From contig NC_045146.1 of assembly GCF_008831285.2 (NCBI RefSeq), positions 24,011,703 to 24,075,702 on the forward strand: a stretch of 64,000 nt of DNA, in the 5' to 3' direction. Positions 1 through 12,714 of the stretch are shown in pieces. A program made the translations under genes and the position numbers. The stretch's first letter is position 1. Each line of letters begins with the position of its first letter. A model generated the notes under the pieces. It worked only from the letters and a program-made list of their open reading frames with translations. It made no database searches and had not been told where the DNA came from. Source of the DNA: Nymphaea colorata. Its lineage: Eukaryota > Streptophyta > Magnoliopsida > Nymphaeales > Nymphaeaceae.

Positions 1-77
1 GAGACATAACTTAATTCAGTAAAAAGTAACATGATAACTAATAATAGTAATGAAGGAACAAAAATGTTTGGACTCAC

Positions 78-3000
78 AAATGACTGGTTTTGGCTTCTCA
101 ACACCTTGATTCTACCCCCTCTTCCATCCGCACCAACAGCAATCAACTGTCCTACAGCAGGAGGATCTTTTGGAGCCATTTGGCCCTGCCTGCACCATTT
201 TCCTGTTGGTCTGCTTGCTATGTTAGATCCGAAAAGTCCACTAGGAAAGCATTGATCAACTGTAGATTAAAGAGTAATAGAGATTATGAACACCAAGAAG
301 ACGTTAATGACTTGCAAGCCAAAGGAATAGCAAGTGCTAGCAGAAATTAGGCAACAAGATACCTCAATTTAATGTGAAATTTTATTATTGCAGGGTGCTG
401 CAAGTTTTATTAGAAACAATTTACCTGTGTGTGTAACAGAATTAGTATGAGATGTTGCCTTTTCCTTCACAATCGGGATAAAACTTTCATCATCCAAAGT
501 AATTAGCAAACTTGCATCATTCTGATTATTTGACCTACTATTTGTATCATTTGTACAAGCCAGATCCATTAATTCAACAGGCACAGACTTTCTCGTGTCA
601 GTCCGTCCTGACAAATCCATGTCAGCATTAGTTTCAACTGCTGACAACTGATTCGAATCTTCAGGCTTCTTGGAGCACTGGAATGCCATGCAGCTTTTCA
701 GTTCTGTTTTTGACTTTCCAAGCCCAATGATAGAATAATCAACAGTAGCCATCTCAGTCTGTAGAGCAGGTTCTTCCACTTCGATATGGACCATCTCCCT
801 TTTTGAAGCTTTAGGACTGGAGCTGTTTTGATACTTGGGAAGAAAACCATTTTCATTTACATTAAATGATGGACTTGGCAATAAGAAACCTGTGTCTGAG
901 CTAGCACTTGGCAAAGAGGAAGTGGATAGCAGTTGTTGACCAACATCACCAGATTTTTCTTTTGCTTTTAAATTGCAGTTATTTGAGTCACTAAAGCAAA
1001 GTTTGACACCATATTCATCAAAGCCTTCTGCACGAAATCTTTTAGATGAATTCAACTTTAAATTCCTCAAGGAATCATTTCCCTCATCCTCAATGGTCCT
1101 TTCCAGTTCTTTCACTCTTTCCTGATAAGTTGCAAAAAACTCCATTAATACAGGAAGGGCATGATAAAAGAATAAAACATTAAGTGATCAAAAGAGGATT
1201 TTACTTTCAATTTTTCTATCTTTTTCACGGCCTTTTCAAGTTTCTTTTGTGAACTTTGCCCTTCTCTTCCCAAAAGGTTGCATTGAGCCAACAATTCTTT
1301 ATAACTCCTTTGAAATCCACGTGAAATATGAAGTTAGATGCACTGACTCGTGTAGAATGACAGACCAGTGATGAGTAATCATGTATAAAGTTGCTCATAA
1401 CAGTGAAAAGCCCAGGCAATTTTAAACAAAAGGGCCTAATGAAAGCCAATCTTACAATTGGTATCTTGATAATGTGAAAATGGTCATAAAAGCAGAAGCA
1501 GAAACAGAAATAAATTCATGACAAGTGCTAAGTATGATGTATCTTGTACTTTTGTCCAGATTTGCCTCCATTTTTTAGAGATAGAATAACATGATAAAAT
1601 CATAAAATCGCTAAACTGCAGATGAAGCAATTTATATACGTTCTAGAAACCGGCAAAATAATCTGGTAATGCTATATTTTACCAGATTAACCATATCAAG
1701 TTCAACAAACATCAGTAAGATTGCAACCCGATTGCTCTAACCAACCATGTCAAGTAATAGGAGGAGTTTATGTTCATACATGAAGGAGAGAAAGAGAGAG
1801 AGAAATGTATATTCTGAGATGATATAGTTGAGAATTGCCTGAACTGCACCCCAAGAAACATATCCACAAAGTTCTCACTAGGATTGACAGGAGATAAACT
1901 AGGTAACTCAACAAGTCAAATATGGTAGACGGTGCTCATTCAACGCTAGATATTGGGATCTGGCATGAATGAAGCAGGAGGAGATAAAGGTAAAGTCGAA
2001 AGTTTAACATTCAAAAAAATGGCATGCTAACAAGAAACAGCAGCAGGGAACAAAAAGACAAGAAACTGTTCCCTTTCCTTTCAACAAGAAACTAGTTCTG
2101 GAAGCCAACCAAGTCGCTCAGCAGAAACCTGAATGTGGACATCCGTAGGACTAAGGGTCAGCGAAAAGTATATTGTTTCACGCACTCATTTTGACAGGAG
2201 GAGAAGCCCAACATATGAACCATACATATTTAGCATAGTATCAGATTGTCACAACTTAAGCAGGCTCTTTTTCTTCTGGCCACGGACAAAGGAAACCCAT
2301 TGAAATGAAGCAGTTAAATCCAAGGAGCATTCATATGAAAAAACTTCAAAGAAAGGCTACTATGCACTACTATCAACAAATTCGAAGTAATCCAGAATGC
2401 TTGTCCCGAACAATTGAAATTCTGTAATTTTAGCTTTTCATTTGAACTTCCCTTCCTGATTTCATGTCAAGTCCCGATCAATGTTGACAGCGATTAGTGA
2501 CAACTACTTTCCTGGATAAAAAGTCAGAAGTGCACCTCTGAGTCTCGAAACGTGGTCATCACATTTCAGGGAAATGGAAAGCAATACAAGCACAGAATTC
2601 CGAGTCTTTTGAGTAATGAAACTAAAGACGGGGATTTTAGCCAGTGCCTGCCAATTTACACCACACGTTAATGAGGCTTTGATCTATATGCTAAGTTTCA
2701 CGCCAAGGTAAATTATGCAAAAATCTTTTCTTCAAGCATCAGCATCAGATGACAAACAAGGTGCACCAAATGTCAAACAGAACACTCGTGCTACAAATAA
2801 TGGATGATCGTACGCAATCTCGTTTTCCCCTCATTAGACGAAATAGAAAAATGCTTACTTGTTGCGAAGTATTAGAGACCTTCTCAAGGTAATTATGACG
2901 TCTTCGCTATTCGTCCCATGACCAATAGATGTCAGTCTAGTTATCTCTTGCTCGTCAAGATCCAAATTCAACATCCTGGATTTATTAAATGGAAAAGAGA

Positions 3001-4151
3001 AACGCAATCAGGTAAAGTTGTAAATCGATCAAACAAACATTTTATGGCCTCTGAGCCGTTGAATGTCTAACAAGTCATCTTACAATTTATGTGCAGCAAG
3101 CTCCTTTGCTAGAGCTAAACTCCTCTCCTGTGCTTTGGAGCACTCCACACTCGACTGCGCCAGCTCCTGTTGCGTAAAAATGAAAATTGTTACATTCAGT
3201 TCCCCATTGTAGCATTTTTTTTGCTTTATAATTATGAAGCAGTCAAGCAATATAGAGGAGTCTCACGTCTGTCTTTCTCTTGAGAAGCTGCTGAAGAGAT
3301 GTTTTCTCCTTTGCAGCTTCCACCTTCAGAGCCTCTTCCCTTGCACCTCTGTCTTTAGCCACGGATAGCTGCGACAAAATCAACGGTTTTCAAATTCTAT
3401 CGCATTCATATCAATGCATCACCACAGGCGCCATGAAGAATGAAATGGATTGAAAAACTCAAATGTAAACTATCCTATGTACCCACATTGTAATATCCCG
3501 TTCGATGCAACTTTGGCGTCGAATAAATCGCAAAAAATATAAGAATACCTCTATCATCAACTCCTTCAAACGCTGCTTCTGCTGCCCAAATGCCTGATTC
3601 ACCTCAGCGAGCTGTCCCCCCAATTTCTTCAATTCCCCTCGCAGTGCCTGAGATGAAGGACCAAAAGATACGAAGACAAGTCACAATTGCCTGAAACTTC
3701 ACGATGATGGCGTCAAAATTTTCGGGTCGAATCGTACAATAACATCATCTGGGGACGCATCAAAACAGCGAGATTTCTCCGGCGCCTGCGTGGGTTCGCC
3801 AAGCGACTGGAAGTAGAGGCGATGGACGCTCTTCTGACAGCACTGCTGCTTGCACAACGGGCAGGTGTTTTTCTTTCCCGATGGGCAGTATTCGAACCAC
3901 TGCTGCAAACTTCGATGAATGCCAACAAACCAAAGGATCAGAAAAACAGGGAAAAACTCGTAGGAAAGAGATATTGAATGAATGGTAACTGAACGAAATG
4001 GATGATGGTCGCCAAACCAAAGCTCGTGGAAGACGTGACCGCATAGGGAGATGGACTGGAGATCTTCGACTACGGGCCTGAGCTCCTCGAAACATATGGC
4101 GCAGATGGTCCTCGAGAACCCGTCGCTCGGTTTCAGATCGTCCGGTTCCAT
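78..4151 (-). CDS. TRAIP-like RING-finger E3 ubiquitin ligase (3' end outside window)
   Basis: Plant homologue of TRAIP/NOPO, a nuclear RING E3 ligase linked in animals to replication stress and DNA repair. Coding exons read on the minus strand: 4151-4018, 3909-3738, 3647-3549, 3368-3267, 3166-3084, 2975-2859, 1307-1205, 1121-425 and 259-78. All junction phases agree, giving about 563 codons before the left edge. The RING lies at residues ~16-65 (CAICFEEL, then CGHVFHELC across the first intron, then CPLCKQQC). Exons 3-7 are rich in charged and leucine residues and probably form a coiled coil. The long exon 8 is low-complexity and probably disordered. Exon 9 carries KWCRQGQ and GADGRGGRIKVLR, which I recognise as the conserved C-terminal plant TRAIP motif. 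It ends at a strong GTGAGT donor, so at least one more exon lies to the left. The family assignment is secure; the function is inferred. Confidence 0.88.
1308..2858 (-). other. large intron of the TRAIP-like gene
   Basis: This 1.55-kb stretch separates exons 6 and 7 of the TRAIP-like gene, and the phase is preserved across it (phase 2 into phase 2). I see no open reading frame of note and no recognisable transposon, only a short GA run near 1790-1803. An extra small exon cannot be excluded by eye. Confidence 0.6.
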
Positions 4152-5374
4152 CGTCTCCCCAGAGAGAGAGAGAAAGGGAGGGAGTATTTTGCAGATGGCG
4201 CGTGTTTCAAACAGAAGAGCAAAGGACGCAACGCGTTCGCGGGAAATTGAGAAAGAGAACAAATCTCGAGTCACATGGATACGTGAAGAGGACGAGTTGT
4301 GGCGCGCGTTGGATTAATGGATCGGCCGCTTGGATACAGTAAATATTTGATCCAACTGCCGCTGCCGTTCGGCCCACATCTTGTAGTCGGCGGAACTTGT
4401 ACTTGTTGCCCAATTTCTTGCTTAGTTGCTTGTCCAAGACCGACCGGTGGCCATGCAACCTCATAGAGGGACAAAGAAACGGAGACAGACGGAAGTAAAG
4501 TTCTCAGGCGACGTTCCCTATGCCTTTTCTCGTTGGAGGATCTCCATTCGTTGCTGGTCCTTTCTGATACTTAACTTGGCAGCGGGAAAGCAACCATTGA
4601 AATGGAACGCAAGGCATCTCAAATTCCTCGGACTTTGAAGCCAACTCCCTCTTCTTTATAGTTTCTACATCTATATATATACCTATATTGAATGATAACT
4701 GATTATTTAAAGTCACTCAACAATTTAACCAAGACTAACCATTCAAAACATATTTGTTGTAAAGTCACTCAACCATTTAACCAAAATTTTTGAAGCAGAG
4801 TAGTTGATCTAATCAAACTTGTTTATGAGCAGTTGAGAAAAAATAAACAAAAAAAAATGTGAATTAATACTACATGATGAGAATATTCATCACCATTTTT
4901 TTCTTGTTTTTCTCTTAACAGTCTATTTAGATCAAAATTGGATTACTGTTGAAAACTAATGTATATATTAAGATTTTCAACAATTTTAATTTGGCTTCCC
5001 TAATTTTTTTTTGGAAAAATAGGAGTTGGCCTCCGGTAAAGTCTCATTTGGAAAGATAGGAGTTGGCCTCCACTAAAAACGAGGTATTTAATGGTCACAA
5101 GACGGTTGAACCCAAAAACAAAAATCATGGCTCTATGCGCCAAGCCACTATAGAGTACATTCCACAAAGACCACCTATGTTAAACTTTACGAGGACTCAC
5201 GATATTAATGACTGAAAATATATGCAACGATTATGAGAATCAACTATTAAAAATAGTTTCTTTATTTACCTGCTTTTCCAAAGAGAGGTGGGCTTCCGTC
5301 CATCGCATTTGAAAATGAATATGTTATTTAGCGCTTCTTGACACCTTGCTTTATGTATTATAACGGAGGCAATG
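4152..5374. promoter_or_regulatory. divergent intergenic region between TRAIP-like and GT47 genes
   Basis: The two flanking genes point away from each other, so this 1.2-kb interval should hold both promoters. A GA-rich run (4158-4175) lies just upstream of the TRAIP start. Two short imperfect direct repeats sit here: about 23 bp near 4708 and 4751 (aaagtcactcaac..atttaacc), and about 30 bp near 5012 and 5050 (ggagttggcctcc). No coding signal seen. Confidence 0.5.
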
Positions 5375-5382
5375 TATATAAG
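5375..5382 (+). promoter_or_regulatory. TATA box of the GT47 gene
   Basis: The string TATATAAG lies 113 bp upstream of the GT47 start codon. That spacing would place transcription initiation near 5405-5415 and leave a leader of about 75-80 bases. The leader ends in a GA-rich run before the start. Confidence 0.6.
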
Positions 5383-5487
5383 TGCGTATGCACATATATG
5401 GAAAACATCTTTCATAATTTACAATCAATGGCGCAATAACGCTGCTCACAGTAAAAAGGGTAGGTTGGCTGGGAGGGAGAGAGAGCC

Positions 5488-7056
5488 ATGGGTCACGTAA
5501 GGATGCTAGATGCTGTAGGTATGGCCGGAGAAGGAGGTCCTTTCACCCCTAGACGTCTGGCTTTCATTCCCATCGTTTTCTTCCTAGTAGTTCCCGGCCT
5601 CTTGCTGTCATCAACTCTTGTACCAGTGCCTTCCTTCCATGTCTGCCTTTCTTCTCTAACTCTCAACATGTACAACTTCAGTGGCAGAAACAATTCCCTG
5701 CAACAATCCGAGCCTCGTGACGATCCAGCCGGAAGAGTGCATGTAGTTGAAGATGTTTCTTATGCTCCACTTGGAACTGAGACGCAGACTGATCAAGGTA
5801 TGAAGAAAAGTATTCAATACGCAATTGGTATGGTACAGGAGCAGATTCATGGATTGAGATCCCCTGCCCGGAACAGGACGTGCCAAGGAGACGCATGTGG
5901 GCACATGTGTGAAGGAAAGGGCATCTTCGTGTATGATTTGCCTGCAAAATTCAACAGGCAGTTGATGAAGGGATGTGTTGATATCCTGCCATGGATGAAT
6001 TTCTGTGAGTATATAACTCACCAAGGCATGGGGCAGCCGGTTCCCAAACTGGGTCGAGGTTGGTACAAGACAAACCAGTTCTCCCTCGAACCAATCTTCC
6101 ATTCAAGGATCATGAAGCATCCATGTCGAGTTCTTGAAGAAGATAAGGCCTCTTTGTTCTACATACCATTCTATGCGGGCCTGAACGTGCTGCAGAAGAA
6201 CTTTCAGAACGCTTCGGTGGAAGAAAAGGACCAACTTGGCCTGCAACTAGTAGAGTGGCTGAAGTCCAAGAGATCATGGATTCAAAATGAAGGAAAAGAT
6301 CATTTCCTGGCATTGGGCACACTCTCTTGGGATTTTAGAAGGACTAGAGGCGTGTGGGGCTCAAATTTCTTAGAGCTCAAAGAGATGCAAAACCCAGTCA
6401 AGCTAATAATAGAGCGGCAACCGTGGCATTCAAATGATGTTGGAATCCCTTACCCCACAAATTTTCATCCTAAAACTGACAAGGAGATCAGCAGGTTTCA
6501 ATCTAAGCTCTCTAGAACCAAGAGGAGAATTCACGTCAGCTTCGCCGGCGCCGGGAGGCCTAACCTTACAGACAATGTTCGTTCCTTTCTGATCGAGGAA
6601 TGCGCCAACAACTCGAGTTTGTGTACATATCTTGACTGTAAATCTGGCAGTTGTATAAACCCCAAAACAGTGATCAAGCTCTTCATGGAATCAGAATTCT
6701 GTCTGCAACCTCCCGGAGACAGTCCCACAAGGAAATCATTCTTTGATTCTCTTGTGTATGGATGCATTCCTGTTATATTTGATCCTTTCACCGCATATTA
6801 TCAGTACCCATGGCACTTGCCAGAGGACCATACTCTGTATTCGGTCTACATAAACCAAGAAGAAGTGAAACAGGGGAAGGTCAAGGTGCTAACTGCCCTT
6901 CAAAGCATATCAGCTAAGCAAAGAAAGGAGATGAGAAGATACATAATCTCAGAGCTCATGCCGCAGATTGTCTATGCAAATCCGAATTCAAATCTGCACA
7001 GGTTCAGGGATGCTTTCATGATTTCTGTTGATAATCTGATAAACAGGGCGGTGTAA
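5488..7056 (+). CDS. GT47 exostosin-family glycosyltransferase (probable xyloglucan galactosyltransferase type)
   Basis: Single-exon, 522-residue type II Golgi membrane protein of glycosyltransferase family 47. In plants these enzymes add sugars such as galactose to xyloglucan and other wall polysaccharides. A short cytosolic N terminus (~18 residues) is followed by one membrane anchor (~residues 20-41, VFFLVVPGLLL). A variable stem contains possible N-glycosylation sites. The exostosin domain runs from ~residue 145 (GIFVYDLPAKFN) to ~490. Near residues 400-432 lies FCLQPPGDSPTRKS followed by GCIPVIFDP, the presumed nucleotide-sugar binding region typical of GT47. The start at 5488 has an excellent context (gccATGGg); a second Met lies 11 codons later. 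Length and single-exon structure match the clade related to MUR3/KATAMARI1. The exact sugar and acceptor cannot be told from sequence. Confidence 0.9.
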   Translation: MGHVRMLDAVGMAGEGGPFTPRRLAFIPIVFFLVVPGLLLSSTLVPVPSFHVCLSSLTLNMYNFSGRNNSLQQSEPRDDPAGRVHVVEDVSYAPLGTETQTDQGMKKSIQYAIGMVQEQIHGLRSPARNRTCQGDACGHMCEGKGIFVYDLPAKFNRQLMKGCVDILPWMNFCEYITHQGMGQPVPKLGRGWYKTNQFSLEPIFHSRIMKHPCRVLEEDKASLFYIPFYAGLNVLQKNFQNASVEEKDQLGLQLVEWLKSKRSWIQNEGKDHFLALGTLSWDFRRTRGVWGSNFLELKEMQNPVKLIIERQPWHSNDVGIPYPTNFHPKTDKEISRFQSKLSRTKRRIHVSFAGAGRPNLTDNVRSFLIEECANNSSLCTYLDCKSGSCINPKTVIKLFMESEFCLQPPGDSPTRKSFFDSLVYGCIPVIFDPFTAYYQYPWHLPEDHTLYSVYINQEEVKQGKVKVLTALQSISAKQRKEMRRYIISELMPQIVYANPNSNLHRFRDAFMISVDNLINRAV

Positions 7057-9720
7057 TTTGTTTTGCATCTGTACTGTTTATCCTGCTCCCTGACTTGAAA
7101 CTCTCCCATCAAAATTTTGTTATATTTTTCTTTTATTGTCTGTGAGGAGTGCAGCCAAGCTGTGGTGGAGAAGTACTGATCAACCCAAGTTTTACAGGTT
7201 CGGTTGAAGTAAGTAGAGAAGACATATGGGGAGTGCCAATAATGATCTTGTAATCAAACGAGATTGCCAATCAGGATTTTCTGTTTGATCCTCCTGTTTT
7301 ATTTTCCTGGTTAATTTTTGTTTCGACTTTTGTTCATTCACTTTAACGATCAATGGTATAAAACCAAAGGGATTCAGCTTCATCCTTGCATCAATCGACA
7401 ATCACTTCCCTTTGATTGTATAATGCTGGCTTTGTGGATCCTATTTATCCATGCTTTTCACCTCTAAACAGCACGCTAATACAATTATTTGCAATGGTTC
7501 TCATCATATTCAATCGTTTTCTTCTTTAAATTTTCCATTTCCCCTTGCTTTTGGTGTTTGAGCATGCGTTTCTACAATGCCTCTGTTCCTGGAAATATGT
7601 ATAATTGTGGATATTTTTTCTAAATTCGATAATCAAACACTTGATATAATTGCACAATATCAAACACAAACCCTGGTTCAAAACTTGGTGCAGAGGTTCT
7701 CAGTGATCTTGATTCAATACGACCTCCCAAATGGGTCTAAGTTTTGCTCTGAGTGGATCCAAACAGGATCTGTAACAGTGAATGTTCGCTTTAGACATGA
7801 CGCTCAGGATCTAAAAAACTCTTGCTTACGAAACCCGCAATTTGACCAAACCGGGTTGAATTTTATCTTGAGTTCTCCTTACTCCATCTATATTCCTCCT
7901 ACATGAGATTGTTAACAAATCACCTATCATAAGTGTAAAGTGTTTGCAGAGAGCATAAAATTAGCACTAAAAAAAAAGCAAAAGAAACGAGAAAAGGAAA
8001 AAAGCGCATCTTTGTGATACATAATATTAATATCATGGAGGAAAGCAGTAATTATCTGCAAATGGTGTAAGCAAATAGAACAATAATCACCAAGTGATGG
8101 TGATTCTAGTTCAAGGTTGAGTTTGATAGTTTTAGATATTAAATCCAATGCTGTATAAAAAAGTGTCTTCGAAAATATCTCATTAATATGGATTTTGAAT
8201 CTATACCACATGTTAAAAATCATATATTTAAGGTCAGAAGAAAACATGGTTTGAGCTTAAATCTACATATCTCAAATCACGGCGAATCTTAGATCCGTGA
8301 TGAAACAAACACAATCAAAGGTAGGAATTCTTATTCTTGAGCTATGAAGGTGACAAATTTTCTGTAAACAAATCAAATTTTATGAGTCAATAAAGCTAAA
8401 TCTGTTATTTTGATATATATATATATATATATCATGCATTTATAAATAAGAGGCGGATGATGGTAAAAACATAATAATGTGGGTCTTCGAGTATCTTAAA
8501 CTAGCGAAAAATTAAAATATACATTGTCGTAAATTTTGGTCTTTGGCAGTGTAGCTATCACCATTAAAAAGATAAGCTTAAAGAAAATCCCATTACGATT
8601 TCTATCAGAATACATGCTTGCATCGGTAGTTGCGAATGACTTTGAGCGATTCACCTGTGATGTGAATTGTGGCCAAAACTAAGGTTGAGCATCTGATTGG
8701 ACCTCCGGTTCGATTGAGTTCGTATTCAAACTCGAAAAAATCGGTGGATAAATTATTGGGTCAGTCCGATTTGGTTTGATGGGACTCTATTCGGTTTGGT
8801 ATGTTTTTTAATATTATTTTATTTTAATAATAATATATATTTTATATTAAAAAAAGTTACTTTATATTTAAAAATATATATTTTTATTTTAACTGGATCA
8901 AACTTAAGCTAGAGTTTCTCAGGTTTCAAGCTGTGGGTCAAATCGTAACCCGACTCCTAACCGGATCGACCCCTATCCTCAAGCCCATCAAAAACCTTTT
9001 ACTAAAATGGAAATAGAAAAAGCGTTCGTCAGTAATTGAAATTATGATAAATAATATGTGCTTTTCTGACAATTCCAGGTAAGTATGGCGGGTTTTTCAA
9101 GGGTGCACCATGTATTGTCCTTCATCATCGGCGGAGCAAGAGAAATGACAGAAAATACTTTTTTTTTTTAATTTATATTCCAAAATATTAAGATATATAT
9201 ATATATATATATTGTCTGAAAATTTTGAGATCCGTGTGTTTCATATTTCTAATACAGGTTTGTTTGTGCATGTAAATGCCTGTAACTAATCATGGTTAAT
9301 TTAAATATGCAAATAAAGAAAAAAAAGTTTACAGAAATGTATGAAAACAGTTTTAACGGTAAGATTCAACGTCTTTGTGTTCTCAATAGAGTGTCATAAG
9401 ACAATCCATCTCAGAGACACTTAGTCATCAGATCAGGTGTCTCATTCTTTCTCTCCCTCCCTCTCCGTCTGATCGTACTTGTGGTTTACTTTACATGAGA
9501 CCAAGATATTCAAATTTGAAAAGACCCCTGTTTTATGATAAACTGTCTGAAAAGAAAATTTTAAAATTTTGGAACACTCATCCAGCGACTCAAACGTGTG
9601 CGCGTGAGTCAGTAAATGGGCTTAACTCAAACGCTAGAACAGTAAGATTTCTAGACCGAATTTCTATATGAAAAAAAACAATTTTTTAAAAAAAAGTGCA
9701 GCGCGAGTTCGTCCCTCGAT
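7057..9720. other. intergenic region with simple repeats and old repeat remnants
   Basis: The first ~350 bases are probably the GT47 3' UTR. The rest is AT-rich with no convincing gene; a 109-codon frame at 7577-7906 has no recognisable domain. Dinucleotide AT runs lie at about 8412-8432 and 9192-9213. Around 8690-9000 the sequence has the pattern of ggttcgg/ccgatttggttt and gaccc..aaccggatc words seen in worn plant repeats. I cannot assign a family. Confidence 0.45.
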
Positions 9721-10513
9721 CCTCAACTTTTTCCCTTTTCCGCTTCCTCGATCTCCGCATCATTCTCTTTCCCTCCCTCCCTCTCTCTCTCTCTCTCTTC
9801 TGTAGGCGTCCGGAGCTTTCTTCTCCGACACACTTGTCTCAGAATCGAGTCTGAGTCGACGCCTGCTATGTGGTTGCTCCTCTCTTGCTTGGAGCATCCT
9901 TCTTCCTTCTCGCTCCCTGGTACCTCCAATCCACTGTCCTTTTTATCCTTTTCTTCAGATAGCCAGGGAATTTTCACTGAGGCTACTGTGTGAAGTCGGC
10001 CTTCCAGGGAACTCACTATTTGTTATTGTTCTTACGCTTCTTCAGTGGGCTTCACTTACCATTTATAAGTTCTGAGACTCTGACCATTTCTAGGGTTTCC
10101 TCACTCCATCCATTATTCCTCCTCTAGTTCTCTTCCTTTTTTCTTATTGTTGTCGTAACTTGGAAATCCAAGGATAGTTTCCCTGTCCCTTGACAAATGT
10201 CGATCTAGGTTTCTCTATGGGGTTTACGGGGAGCGGCATTTTGGAAGCTAGGTGAGTCGAAAACTAGGGCATAGTTTGCTAGTTCTGGTGTTCGGTTCTG
10301 GGTGGTAGAGTTTTGTGGTTGGGGATTTTAGTGGTAGGGTTTTCTGTCGGGGTTGAACGGATCCGGTGATTGGTGAGTTGAATTATGGCAGATTTTTGGG
10401 GGAGTTTGGTTTGGCGTGGGTTGGAAGCGGGCAGATGTTCGCGAGGTTCCGGTGCACCGTGATCGAGGGAGTGGTCTTGGTTTTGAGTGGGGCTGGCGAC
10501 ACCGAGAAGTCTG
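9721..10513 (+). promoter_or_regulatory. promoter and 5' leader region of the S-acyltransferase gene
   Basis: This segment precedes the DHHC gene. It contains a pyrimidine-rich patch of CCCT/CT repeats at about 9770-9800, common near plant transcription starts, then a G/T-rich leader. A possible leader-intron donor (AG|GTGAGT) lies near 10250. No TATA box is evident. The transcription start is not determinable by eye. Confidence 0.45.
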
Positions 10514-12644
10514 ATGGCGGGCCTTGTGTACCAGAGTTGGAAGGGAAACAATGTAAACTCTCTCTCTCTATTTCTTTTGTCTTTTGCTTGTGCGGCTCTT
10601 GTTTATGTCATTCTGGAAGCATTTTTTGGCTTTTGTTCTCACTTCTCATTTTTTTTTTCCTTTTGAATTGTTTGATGTACTATTTCAAGAGGTGTTTGGA
10701 ACCCTTAAATCCATGGTTTTATACAGGTACAAGTTAGGAAAGTGCATTCTAGCACTGGATGTAGATTTTAGTTTCCTAGCTTATCTTGTTTCTTGTTGTC
10801 TTTGTATTATGTCAAGCTCATAGGAGCAGTTCTCTTTCAGTCAGATTATCTTTTCACTTGTATCTGGTGGAACTAATTTTTTTCTTTCATTTTGCAATGT
10901 TGCAGATATTTGTCTTGGGCGGGAGGTTGATATTTGGGCCTGATGTTAGGTCTCTATTTATCACTATATCACTTATCATTGTCCCTGTGGTGTTCTTTTG
11001 TGCATTTGTTGTAAGAAATCTTCTGCACAAATTTCCTGCCTACAATGCAGGCTATGCAATTCTGGTGGTTACCATAGTCTTCACAATCTATGTTAGTATC
11101 TCTTCCCTTTGTTTACTTAATTCTTCACAATCTATGTTAGTATCTTTTCCCTTTGTTTACTTAATTTGTTCATTGAGAGATTTTATTTTCCATATGAACT
11201 TCTTCCCCCTTCTAGCTCCCATACGCTTGCACTGCTTTATTTTTTTCTTGGATATTGTTTTGTAGTTAGTTGCGACGTTATCAAATAGCTGTTTCTTTTG
11301 GTGATTGTATCTTACTCTTCCTTGTGGTCGTTATGTTGGATTTTTTCTTCTACTTTCATCCAGTGTATGCTGGAAGTCCTTCACAATTTTTAAGTGTTGT
11401 TTCCTTCGTCTAACACACCAATCTCATTCTCCGCCAAAACTGACAAGTTTATCTTGGTGAAACTTAATCAAGGTGTTGGTGCTCCTCCTCTTGACTTCTG
11501 CTCAGGATCCTGGCATTGTCCCTAGAGCTTTGCATCCACCTGAAGAAGAGATATATGAATCAGCAGCTACAAATGATGGTTCTGGACAAACACCAAGGCT
11601 ACGATTTCCTCGTGTTAAAGAAGTTTCATACAATGGAATGACTGTAAAAGTCAAGTATTGCGATACATGCATGCTGTATCGTCCTCCCCGCTGCTCTCAT
11701 TGCTCGATTTGCAACAACTGTGTTGAACGTTTTGATCATCATTGCCCCTGGGTAGGGCAATGCATTGGGAAGGTAATCATTGAAGGTTATATTGAACGTC
11801 TTATCATCTATTATATGTTTTTTTTTTGTTTCTCTTTATGATTTAATTTTGCTTGGATCTGCTGTTTCTATAGGGAAGCAAAGTTCTGCACTTAGTTGAC
11901 AAAAAATGTGTTTGTTATGAGAGCCATGCTGTGTAAAATGTGGTATTAAAGGAATCTCAAATGATTTTCTAGAAGCATATTTTTCTGAAATCTTCCTTTG
12001 GGTCTAAACAAGTTGTTCCTTTCTTTCATTTTGTGGATATGCGTGCCTTTTCTCGTGTTTGCATTCATCTTTACTATCAGTGAGGGGAAATTATGATTCT
12101 TTATTGGAAAGAAAAGTACACTATAGAACCCCATATGTGAAATTTGAAGAAGTCTCACATCTTTTAAATCATCAATGATAAATGAACAATGCCCATATAT
12201 ATCTGTCCTTAGTTGCTACCTTGTATCTTGTTCTAAGTAGTGAAAATCGTAAGTTAGATGCGAGATGGTCAATTCATCAAAAGATTAACCGTGAATAGTT
12301 TGTCTTCCAAAATTAATCAGTAAAAAATATAGAAACACAATAACTAAAGTGTCACAAATGGTAAAAAATGCAAAATATCACTATGAATTATAGTCACAAA
12401 AACTGCTTGTTTTCATTTTCTAATTTTTATTTGTTGCAAATGTACTTATTTTTTGATGTATGTGTTATTAGTTTCTCACTTATTTTATTTTCCTTAATTT
12501 TAGTTTTTGTACTTTCTCAAAAAGAAACATTTTTTCTCCTTTTTTCATGCTCGCCATATTATTCTCGAGAAAAACCTTGCTGTTTAAAACATGAGAAAGT
12601 TTTTTGTGACTATATTATGAATCAAGTAATACATACATACATAC

Positions 12645-12714
<70 letters not shown>

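Noticed and set aside
7577-7906. 109-codon frame between GT47 and the DHHC gene
   Set aside because: No recognisable motif, no promoter or splice context; probably chance in AT-rich DNA.
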